DNA of 9,679 nucleotides from an uncultured Novosphingobium sp. (lineage in GTDB: Bacteria; Pseudomonadota; Alphaproteobacteria; Sphingomonadales; Sphingomonadaceae), in assembly GCA_937860195.1 (NCBI GenBank), contig CALMBN010000029.1, forward strand, positions 1-9,679. Direction: 5' to 3'. The notes under the pieces were generated by a model. That model saw only the letters and a list, made by a program, of their open reading frames with translations, had not been told where the DNA came from and made no database searches. Position numbers and translations under genes: made by a program. Positions 1-5,671 of this stretch are shown piece after piece (the first letter of the stretch is position 1; each line of letters opens with the position of its first letter).

Positions 1-2
1 CG

Positions 3-329
3 AGCTGCCACCTGAGCGACTACCAGGCCAGCACCAACCCGCGCCACTCGGCCGCGGGCTTCGCGCAAACGTGCGAGAGCTGCCACACCTCGACCACGAC
101 CTGGAACGGGGCGCGCTACAGCGCGCACCAGTTCCCGATCTACTCGGGCGCGCACCGCAACTTCGACTGCACCCAGTGCCACCTGACGAACACGAACTAC
201 GACGTGTTCTCGTGCACGCACTGCCACGAGCACCGGCAGAGCTCGATGGACTCGCAGCACCGCGGCGAGGGCGGCTACAGCTGGAACAGCAACGCCTGCT
301 ACAACTGCCACCCGAACGGACGCAGTTGA
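3..329 (+). CDS. Multihaem c-type cytochrome-like protein, 3' end only
   Basis: The frame is open at the left edge and ends in TGA at 327-329, giving the last 108 residues of a longer protein. Four complete CxxCH haem-attachment motifs are visible at residues 24-28 (CESCH), 56-60 (CTQCH), 71-75 (CTHCH) and 99-103 (CYNCH). A fifth is cut by the edge (SCH at residues 1-3). Extra histidines (15, 42, 51, 77, 86) could be distal haem ligands. Such proteins are exported and carry electrons in the periplasm or outer envelope; the partner here is unknown. The motif spacing and the FPIYSGAH-type segment recall the cytochrome c3/c7-like multihaem proteins of Myxococcota and Acidobacteria (from memory). 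Third positions are nearly all G or C, unlike the genes beyond about 1,800, so this end probably comes from a different organism. A related zinc-ribbon-like protein with the same motifs cannot be fully excluded. Confidence 0.85.
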   Translation, partial: SCHLSDYQASTNPRHSAAGFAQTCESCHTSTTTWNGARYSAHQFPIYSGAHRNFDCTQCHLTNTNYDVFSCTHCHEHRQSSMDSQHRGEGGYSWNSNACYNCHPNGRS

Positions 330-338
330 CCAGCTCGT

Positions 339-599
339 TCAGCGCGCGAGCGAGAGCGTACAGCTCTCGCCCGCGCGTTCGAACAGGAGGATCGCCGGAT
401 CGAGCGCGGCGAGGGCCGCCTTGACCGCCGCCACCTCGCCCGGCGGCACGTGCACGGCCACGAGGTGCTTCGCACCGGTGACCTTCTTCGCGCGTGCCAC
501 GCCGGCGGCGTCGCCCAGCCACCAGTAGGGCACGAGCGCGACGTCGATCGCGCGCTTCGGGAGCTCGTACGCCGCCAGCGCCGCGTCGTCGCCGCGCAA
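339..599 (-). other. MBL-fold metallohydrolase-like C-terminal fragment
   Basis: This is the last part of the chimeric ORF, about 85 residues, ending in TGA at 339-341. The pattern IDVALVPYWWL, then KHLVAVHVPP and a closing LLFERAGE, recalls the C-terminal strand-helix region of metallo-beta-lactamase-fold proteins of the UlaG/YtnP-like type. None of the metal-binding HxHxDH residues is present because the N-terminal two thirds are missing. Codons are almost all G/C-ending (GTC, CTC, GCG, AAG), as in the cytochrome on its left and unlike the DNA to its right. It converges on that cytochrome with only 9 bp between stops, so these two probably are real neighbours from one genome. The family assignment is moderate because the fragment is short. 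Confidence 0.5.
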
Positions 600-3263
600 A
601 TCGTCCGGGCGCAACAGATTATAATAACGCACCCCCGGCACGCCGAAAATTCGCGCAAACTGAGCCAAAGCGATGGAACGGCGGCTGTCATGCTTATGTT
701 TGGGATTACCGGCCCAGACTAGGCCGACACGCAAAGGATCGGTTGGGGCAACATTTTCCGGAACCGCGCCCTCGGGAGCTTTCAGATAAGGAACATTTGC
801 GGGGACTGTTTCCGGCGTCGTCCCCATGAGCTGCGGCAAATCAAGCAGGGAACAATGCGCGTCACAGGCAACCTGTGCCGCCGCCGCAATAGGAATAACC
901 TGATCCGCCCCGTCCCAACCGCGCAGCAGCGGCAACAAAGGCGGACTGCAGGCATAAATCACGCGCGCGCCCCGGGCGCGCAGCAGCGGCAGATAGCGAC
1001 AGAACATCAGGCAATCGCCGAACCCTTGTTCGTCGGAGACTAGAATGGTTTTACCCGCCGCATCGCCCCCATTCCACACTGGCGCCGTCAGTGGCAAACG
1101 CCGCAGCCCCGGCACGGCGCGCCAGCGCCAATCATAGGCGCGGAAACCCTGCACCAAATCGCCTTGCAACAGCAGCAGCAAGGCCAGATGATAGTTGGTG
1201 TCGGCATCGTCCGGCGCTAACACCAACGCCTGCCGATACGCCGCCTCGGCTTCCAATATCCGCCCCAGCGCCTGCAAGGATTGACCGAGATTGTCCCAAG
1301 CATGGACATGCGCGGGCGCAAGCTCCAGCACGCGGCGATACACCGCCGCCGCGTCGGCGTCGCGCTGCAACCGGTTCAGCGCCAGCCCCTGCGCGAACAG
1401 CGCGTCCGGGCGCGCCGGATTCAACGCCACGGCCTGTTCCGCCGCGCGCAGGCTCGCGGCATATTCGCCAGCGGCATCGGCGACCCGTGCCAGATTAAGC
1501 TGCGTCGGAAGATTGCCCGAATCGACGCGCAGCACTTCGCGCAATTCTTCCAGCGCGGCATTATGTTCGCCCGCCGCCGCCAGCAGCAAGGCGAGGTTGT
1601 TGCGCGCCGGATGAAATTGCGGCATGAGCGCGAGGCAGGCGCGGAATGCCACGACTGCGCCCGCGTCGTCGCCGCCCTGCCGCAACGCATTGCCGAGATT
1701 GTAATGCGCCTCCGCCAGCTGCGGTTGCAACCGCGCCGCCAGACGTAACTCGACAACGGCGGCGGCGGCGTCGCCCGCGGCCAGCAAAGCTGCGGAATAG
1801 TCGCGCCGCACAGGGTACCAGAAAGCTGGGGGATCGGCAAACCGCATGAAGTCTTCGGTTTCCTCGATTTCGGCGGCAGATTTGAAAGCGGCGGCGGCGT
1901 GGGCCCAGCGGCCCTCAGCCATTGCCAGCCGCCCGGTCAGGACGAGGTGGACGATGCTGACCATCTGGTCGGGCGCTTTGGATTCCCCGGCGCCCTGCGG
2001 CGGGATCACCATCGCTTCCAGCGCGGCGATTTCGGCTTTCAGTCCGGCTTTGTCGCCTTGCTTGGCAAAGACCTCTCCCCGGGCATAGTGCCAGGCGGCG
2101 GTCAGGTAGGGCAGCTTGGGCTGGGGCCGGGCCAGCACCGCCCCTGGATCATCAAACTGGGCCAGCGCGAAATAGCCCGCGGCGGACAGCAGCTGCATCA
2201 CCGGATGGGCCTTTCCCTCAGCCTGCGAATGATCGACCAGGGGCCGCCCCAGTTCGAGCCCGATCTTCGCGTCTCCAGCCATCAAGGCCCCGCCCAACCC
2301 GAAGATCACGTTGTGCGCGTGATAGGGCAGGCCCCAGACCCCGTCGGGCTCGGTCATGCCGAGCCGTAGCGCGTTCTCCTTGCCCAGCTCTACTGCGCGG
2401 TGGTTGACCGTCGCCGCGTCCTGATAGCGGCCAACCCAGTAATAGGTGTGCGAAGGCATATGAACCAGATGGCTGGCGCGCGGGGCCAGTGGGCCGAGCT
2501 TGTCGGCAAAAGGTTCGGCCCGGGCCGGAACCCCGGCAATTTCGGTGGCGTGGATATAGAAATGGATCGCCGGGGTATCGTCTGGCGCACGGACCAGAAC
2601 GGTTTCGAGCAGCCCCACCGCCTTCATCGCATCGGCCTTGTAATTGTCCTCACCCATCGCCTGAATGATCGCATCGGCGGCGAGCACGGCAATGGTGTTG
2701 TCGAGCGGATACTTCCTGACCAGCTTTTGCATATCCCTGGCAAACGCAGCATCGCGTGCGGCGATTTTTGCGCCGGGCAAATAGCGCTTGCGATAGACGC
2801 TTATCAGATCGCGTTCGCGCTTGGTCCCGGTCTTTTTGGCCAGCGCTTCGGCCTTGACCAGCATGGCGTAGAGCATCTTTCGTTCCGGCCATTCCTTGCC
2901 GTAGTTGATTGTCGGGCCAGAGGTATAGGCGAGGCCCCACAGGCACATCGCGCAGGCCGGATCGAGCCGCACCGCCTCTTCCATCGCCACGATCGAGGCC
3001 TTGTGGGCGAAGGCAGCGGCCAGCTCCATTCCGTTGGAAAAGAACGCCTGCGCTTCGGAGTTTGCGCCGGTAACTGCAAACCCTCCGTTGCCATAGCCTT
3101 CGAGCAATTGCGCAGTCCTGGGCGCGGTCTGGTCGGTGTGATCATGCTCGGCAGGGTGGGTCTGCTCGGCTGCCGGGGTGGCCCTGGGTTGGTCCTGGGC
3201 TGCACCGGGGAGTGCGACCAGCAGCAAGGAACCAACGACGAACGCACGATGAACTGATCGCAT
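339..3263 (-). CDS. Chimeric 974-residue ORF: TPR protein + TPR/glycosyltransferase + MBL-fold-like tail
   Basis: One uninterrupted minus-strand frame, but its three parts do not belong to one known protein family. Residues 1 to about 498 are an exported Sphingomonadales TPR protein. Residues about 499-885 are TPRs followed by the first half of a glycosyltransferase. The last 80-90 residues resemble the C-terminus of MBL-fold metallohydrolases. The start is ATG at 3261-3263, because AAGGA lies 7 nt upstream and a signal peptide follows at once. A TTG at 3276-3278 would add five residues but lies on top of the Shine-Dalgarno and the stop of the preceding SGNH gene. The gap to that gene is 11 bp. 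Base composition and third-position GC change inside the ORF near 1,770 and near 580. The true gene is the N-terminal part with its own C-terminus lost; the full-length product probably does not exist in nature. The separate parts are listed below. Confidence 0.6.
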   Translation of the reverse strand: MRSVHRAFVVGSLLLVALPGAAQDQPRATPAAEQTHPAEHDHTDQTAPRTAQLLEGYGNGGFAVTGANSEAQAFFSNGMELAAAFAHKASIVAMEEAVRLDPACAMCLWGLAYTSGPTINYGKEWPERKMLYAMLVKAEALAKKTGTKRERDLISVYRKRYLPGAKIAARDAAFARDMQKLVRKYPLDNTIAVLAADAIIQAMGEDNYKADAMKAVGLLETVLVRAPDDTPAIHFYIHATEIAGVPARAEPFADKLGPLAPRASHLVHMPSHTYYWVGRYQDAATVNHRAVELGKENALRLGMTEPDGVWGLPYHAHNVIFGLGGALMAGDAKIGLELGRPLVDHSQAEGKAHPVMQLLSAAGYFALAQFDDPGAVLARPQPKLPYLTAAWHYARGEVFAKQGDKAGLKAEIAALEAMVIPPQGAGESKAPDQMVSIVHLVLTGRLAMAEGRWAHAAAAFKSAAEIEETEDFMRFADPPAFWYPVRRDYSAALLAAGDAAAAVVELRLAARLQPQLAEAHYNLGNALRQGGDDAGAVVAFRACLALMPQFHPARNNLALLLAAAGEHNAALEELREVLRVDSGNLPTQLNLARVADAAGEYAASLRAAEQAVALNPARPDALFAQGLALNRLQRDADAAAVYRRVLELAPAHVHAWDNLGQSLQALGRILEAEAAYRQALVLAPDDADTNYHLALLLLLQGDLVQGFRAYDWRWRAVPGLRRLPLTAPVWNGGDAAGKTILVSDEQGFGDCLMFCRYLPLLRARGARVIYACSPPLLPLLRGWDGADQVIPIAAAAQVACDAHCSLLDLPQLMGTTPETVPANVPYLKAPEGAVPENVAPTDPLRVGLVWAGNPKHKHDSRRSIALAQFARIFGVPGVRYYNLLRPDDLRGDDAALAAYELPKRAIDVALVPYWWLGDAAGVARAKKVTGAKHLVAVHVPPGEVAAVKAALAALDPAILLFERAGESCTLSLAR
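343..377. terminator. Strong hairpin just inside the end of the minus-strand ORF
   Basis: The arms 343-357 (CGCGCGAGCGAGAGC) and 363-377 (GCTCTCGCCCGCGCG) pair over 15 positions with a single mismatch (A349/C371) around a 5-nt loop. The hairpin lies between two converging genes: 14 bp after the cytochrome stop, and overlapping the last codons of the minus-strand ORF. This is where a bidirectional terminator would be expected. There is no T-tract on either side, so a Rho-independent role is uncertain. Confidence 0.45.
600..1772 (-). other. Inserted segment: TPR repeats plus N-terminal half of a glycosyltransferase
   Basis: This is the middle part of the chimeric ORF, about 390 residues. It starts with about five TPR units, each with the usual Gly/Ala/Pro pattern (for example AEAHYNLGNAL, HAWDNLGQSL, ADTNYHLALL). 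A linker with YDWRWR leads to a DEQGFGD motif (residues 744-750 counted from ATG 3263) and an LRVGLVWAGNP block (844-854). That order is typical of TPR-glycosyltransferase proteins of Alphaproteobacteria, which have a GT-B fold related to GT9/GT41. The second half of the domain, normally carrying the VDTAVAHLAG-type motif and the nucleotide-sugar site, is absent, so no activity is expected. Both ends are diffuse junctions: left somewhere in 555-620, right in about 1,755-1,815. It is probably from a different genome than the DNA on its right. Confidence 0.65.
1773..3263 (-). pseudogene. Exported TPR-like protein of Sphingomonadales, lacking its natural C-terminus
   Basis: This is the N-terminal part of the chimeric ORF. 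It opens with a signal peptide (MRSVHRAF, hydrophobic core, cleavage near GAA-Q at about residue 23), so the protein is exported. A His-rich stretch follows (HPAEHDHT). The family signature is then seen, in numbering from ATG 3263: a CAMCLWG block with C104 and C107, an HFYIHATE block (H234, H238, E241) and a HLVHMPSHTYY block (H265, H268, H272). It ends at the DPPAFWYPVR motif followed by an alanine-rich helix. From memory, these belong to a widespread family of roughly 550-residue TPR-like proteins of unknown function in Alphaproteobacteria, so only the last 50-60 residues would be missing here. It is the last gene of the acp-spt-SGNH cluster, 11 bp after the SGNH stop, and is probably co-transcribed. 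The conserved Cys/His set suggests metal binding, which is inference. Confidence 0.7.
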
Positions 3264-3270
3264 CTGCAGG

Positions 3271-3275
3271 TCCTT
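3271..3275 (-). promoter_or_regulatory. Ribosome binding site AAGGA deciding the TPR gene start
   Basis: Read on the minus strand, the DNA is TGAAGGACCTGCAGATG. The SGNH gene's TGA stop runs into AAGGA, and ATG 3261-3263 follows after 7 nt. The ribosome that ends the SGNH gene would therefore sit on this site, which suggests translational coupling and favours ATG over the upstream TTG. Confidence 0.7.
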
Positions 3276-4075
3276 CAATTATCGGCTGCCAGCGCCTCAG
3301 CCTTTGCAATCGCGGCTTCGGCGATCGGGCGCATCACCGCGTAGCCGGCGGCGTTGGGGTGGACTCCGTCTGGGCCATATTCGGGCCGCAGCTCGCCGTT
3401 CGGCCCGACCAGTGCAGAGTGATAATCGGCGTAGATCAAGCCCTCGGCCTTGGCGAAATCCTTGAGCCAGGCATTGAGACCGGCAATCCACGGCGCGGGT
3501 TTGTGCTGGGTGGCCCAGCCGAAGCTGTCAGCGGGCGGAATGCTGCCCAGGATCACCACGATCCCGTTTGCCTTGGCCAGCGAAACCATCGCGCGGATCG
3601 CGTTCTTGTAAGCCTCGGGCGTGGTCGGGCCGGTGTTGCCGGCAATATCGTTGGTCCCAGCCATGATGTGGACGATCCGGGGATGGAGCGCGATCACGTC
3701 CTGCCAGAACCGGACCAGCATCTGCGGGCTGGTCTGGCCGGACAGGCCGCGACCGAGCCGGGTCTTGCCGAACAGGCCGGGATCGAGCCCGACCCAGTTT
3801 TCAGTGATCGAATCCCCCATGAATACCACTTGCGGCGGGTTGGCGGGATCGACCCTGGCATTGTCTTCGGCATAGCGGCACTGCCAGGCCCAGTCGCTCT
3901 TCAGCACCCGCTCGTCGAGCGCCCACAGACCCTCGCGGCTGGCCGCACAGGCATTTTCCATCATGCCGGGGGGCGGATAGGGGTTCACCGCGTCAGCCGC
4001 CATCGCCGGAGAGACGCTTGCGGCCAGCGCAAGGGCGGCGGCGAGCAGCCACCTAGTCAAGGATCCCAACCGCAT
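3275..4075 (-). CDS. Exported SGNH/GDSL-family hydrolase
   Basis: A 266-residue secreted ester hydrolase of the SGNH fold. A Sec signal peptide (MRLGSLTRW, Leu/Ala core, probable cleavage at AMA-A near residue 26) places it in the periplasm or outside the cell. Family blocks are in order: GDSIT at 87-91 with nucleophile S89, the block II glycine in RGLSGQTS (G113), GTND at 140-143 with N142, and DGVHP at 236-240 with D236 and H239. All catalytic residues are therefore present. C43 and C66 could form a disulfide. The layout resembles the platelet-activating-factor acetylhydrolase/lysophospholipase-like branch, but the substrate (acyl ester of a lipid or an acetylated sugar) cannot be read from sequence. 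ATG 4073-4075 has AGAGGG 6 nt upstream. The gene overlaps the 3' end of spt by 23 bp, so the two are co-transcribed, which makes an envelope lipid or glycan substrate attractive but unproven. Confidence 0.9.
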   Translation of the reverse strand: MRLGSLTRWLLAAALALAASVSPAMAADAVNPYPPPGMMENACAASREGLWALDERVLKSDWAWQCRYAEDNARVDPANPPQVVFMGDSITENWVGLDPGLFGKTRLGRGLSGQTSPQMLVRFWQDVIALHPRIVHIMAGTNDIAGNTGPTTPEAYKNAIRAMVSLAKANGIVVILGSIPPADSFGWATQHKPAPWIAGLNAWLKDFAKAEGLIYADYHSALVGPNGELRPEYGPDGVHPNAAGYAVMRPIAEAAIAKAEALAADN

Positions 4076-5255
4076 TGCCAGCCCTCTTGAACATTTCGAT
4101 GATTGTCTGAACCTGCTCGGAAGTGTGCTCCGCGCAGAGCGAGCAGCGCAGCAGCGTCATGTTCGCCGGGGTCGCAGGCGGGCGAGCAAGATTGACGTAG
4201 AGCCCTTCGTGGAGCAGCGCCTCCCACATCATCGCTCCGCGTTCCAGATCGGGCATGATCACCGCGATGATTGCGCTTTGCGGGGTTTCGGTACCGAGCT
4301 TGAACCCGGCATCGCGCAGCCCCTTGTGGAGGATTTTCGAATTCTCCCACAGGTGCGCCCGCTTGTTGCCGGCATGCATCAGCTTGCGGATCGAGGTCGC
4401 GGCGGTGTGGACCACGCTTGGTGGCAGGCTGGCGGTAAACACATAGGGGCGGCAGACCAGCCGCATGATCTCGAACTTCGGGTGGTTCGACACGCAGAAG
4501 CCGCCAACCGTGCCGACGCTTTTGCTGAATGTGCCGATCACGAAATCGACATCCTCGAGGCAACCCTGATCCTCGGCTACCCCGCGCCCGTTTGGACCGA
4601 TGAAGCCCATCGAGTGCGCCTCGTCGACCAGCACCATCGCGCCATGCTTTTTGGCGACCGCGATCATCTCCTTTAGCGGAGCGATATCGCCGAGCATCGA
4701 ATAGACGCCTTCCAGGATTACCAGTTTCCCGGCGCCTTCGGGAATGCGCCCCAGCCGCTTGTCCATCGCCTCGATATCGTTGTGCTTGAACGGCACAACC
4801 TCGGCATCGCCCAGCTTGCATCCATCCCAGATCGAGGCGTGACTGTCGATATCGAGCACGATGTAATCACCCTTGCCCGCAATCGTGCTGATGATCCCCA
4901 GATTGGCCTGATAGCCGGTCGAAAACACCATGGCGTGATCCATGGCGTAGAATTCCTTCAGCGCATCCTCGACCAGCCGGTGCCCGGCATAGGTGCCGTT
5001 GAGCACGCGGCTGCCGGTCGTGCCGCTGCCGAAATCGTCAAGCGCCTGCTTGCCCGCCTCGATCACATCGGGGTCAAAGGTCATCCCCATGTAATTGTAA
5101 GTGCCGAGCAGGATCGTCGGCTTGCCATTGCAAACCGCCTCAGTGGGGGAGAGCACCTTCTCCATCACCAGATTGAACGGATCGGTCAGCCCCGTGGAAA
5201 GCAGCGCGCGGCGCTGTTCGATCAGGGGGTCGAATTTGGAAAAAAGGTCGGTCAT
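4053..5255 (-). CDS. spt: Serine palmitoyltransferase (PLP-dependent, alpha-oxoamine synthase family)
   Basis: Condenses L-serine with a long-chain acyl thioester, with loss of CO2, to give 3-ketodihydrosphingosine, the first committed step of sphingolipid synthesis; a soluble cytoplasmic homodimer in bacteria. The 400-residue sequence follows the Sphingomonas paucimobilis enzyme closely, with a constant offset of 20 residues because its N-terminus is shorter. H139 in DSHASI stacks on PLP, D211 and H214 lie in DEAHSMGF, and K245 in TFSKSVGTVGG forms the Schiff base. R358 (ARPPATP) and R370 (LLRCS) match the two functionally important C-terminal arginines. The LLGTYNYMG and VLEGVYSMLGD blocks separate it from BioF and glycine C-acetyltransferase (Kbl). 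ATG 5253-5255 has AAGGG 6 nt upstream. It lies downstream of a dedicated acp and overlaps an SGNH hydrolase gene. T80 replaces the asparagine I recall at position 100 of the S. paucimobilis enzyme. Confidence 0.96.
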   Translation of the reverse strand: MTDLFSKFDPLIEQRRALLSTGLTDPFNLVMEKVLSPTEAVCNGKPTILLGTYNYMGMTFDPDVIEAGKQALDDFGSGTTGSRVLNGTYAGHRLVEDALKEFYAMDHAMVFSTGYQANLGIISTIAGKGDYIVLDIDSHASIWDGCKLGDAEVVPFKHNDIEAMDKRLGRIPEGAGKLVILEGVYSMLGDIAPLKEMIAVAKKHGAMVLVDEAHSMGFIGPNGRGVAEDQGCLEDVDFVIGTFSKSVGTVGGFCVSNHPKFEIMRLVCRPYVFTASLPPSVVHTAATSIRKLMHAGNKRAHLWENSKILHKGLRDAGFKLGTETPQSAIIAVIMPDLERGAMMWEALLHEGLYVNLARPPATPANMTLLRCSLCAEHTSEQVQTIIEMFKRAGNAVGILD

Positions 5256-5275
5256 GTCATTCCCTTACCCGTCGG

Positions 5276-5349
5276 TCCTGAACTTGTCGAAGGACTGTCC
5301 TTCTTTGCAACGTCGCCGAAGAAAGGCCAGCCCTTCGACAAGCTCGGGG
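5276..5349. repeat. REP-like interrupted palindrome between acp and spt
   Basis: The left arm TCCTGAACTTGTCGAAGGA (5276-5294) and the right arm CCCTTCGACAAGCTCGGGG (5331-5349) are near-complementary, sharing the core CTTGTCGAAGG. Between them lie partly pairing stretches (CCTTCTT and AAGAAAGG), so the whole unit could form one long stem. The core is the short palindromic repeat I know from many places in Sphingomonadales genomes. It fills most of the 108-bp gap between the acp stop and the spt start. In the transcript it could act as a processing or attenuation hairpin, lowering or protecting one of the two messages; that is inference. Confidence 0.75.
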
Positions 5350-5363
5350 TAGGCGGATTGTCG

Positions 5364-5603
5364 TTAGCCCTGCAGCTTCACCACAGCATCAATCAACTGG
5401 CCGTAATTCTCGATCTCGGCCTGCGCGTTCATGCTGATGATGATATCGAACGCGTCTTCGATCTCGGCGACGAAATCCATCACCGTCAGGCTGTCAAATT
5501 CCAGATCCCCGGCAAAGGTGGAGGCATCGGTCAGCTCGACGCCCTTCTTGTTGAAGGGCGCGATCAGCTCGGCGATCTTTGCGGCAGTTGCGGCGCGGTC
5601 CAT
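5364..5603 (-). CDS. acp: Acyl carrier protein dedicated to sphingolipid synthesis
   Basis: A 79-residue acidic helical protein with the phosphopantetheine site EFDSL; the serine is S38, followed by the acidic recognition helix TVMDFVAEIEDAFD. A phosphopantetheinyl transferase would convert it to the holo form, which carries an acyl chain as thioester. Lying directly upstream of spt in the same orientation, it corresponds to the special ACP (AcpR in Caulobacter work, if I recall correctly) found beside spt in sphingolipid-making Alphaproteobacteria, rather than to the housekeeping AcpP of fatty-acid synthesis. It probably hands the acyl chain to serine palmitoyltransferase. The start is ATG 5601-5603; the nearest purine-rich stretch, GGGAG, lies 11 nt upstream, which is rather far. 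It is 68 bp downstream of divK, and I see no clear promoter in that gap. Other expected partners (acyl-ACP synthetase, ketosphinganine reductase) are not in the window. Confidence 0.93.
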   Translation of the reverse strand: MDRAATAAKIAELIAPFNKKGVELTDASTFAGDLEFDSLTVMDFVAEIEDAFDIIISMNAQAEIENYGQLIDAVVKLQG

Positions 5604-5671
5604 GGTATCAAGTGCTCCCGGTGGGTCTGGCGGCGCTTTGGCCGATGAATGGGGCGGAAAATAGGCGAATG

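Noticed and set aside
71..424. Plus-strand 117-residue frame over the left end
   Set aside because: It is out of frame with the CxxCH-containing reading, is rich in Arg/Leu/Pro, has no domain, and runs into the antisense of the convergent ORF.
2400..3257. Plus-strand 285-residue frame
   Set aside because: It is antisense to the TPR gene, which has a signal peptide, a Shine-Dalgarno and family motifs; the antisense product resembles nothing I know.
3212..4090. Plus-strand 292-residue frame
   Set aside because: It is a shadow of the SGNH hydrolase gene, whose four catalytic blocks are intact on the minus strand.
4057..4821. Minus-strand 254-residue frame inside spt
   Set aside because: It is in another frame of the serine palmitoyltransferase gene and has the Arg/Gly-rich bias of a shadow frame in GC-rich DNA.
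4782..5648. Plus-strand 288-residue frame across the acp-spt region
   Set aside because: It is antisense to both acp and spt and spans the REP-like repeat, with no recognisable domain.
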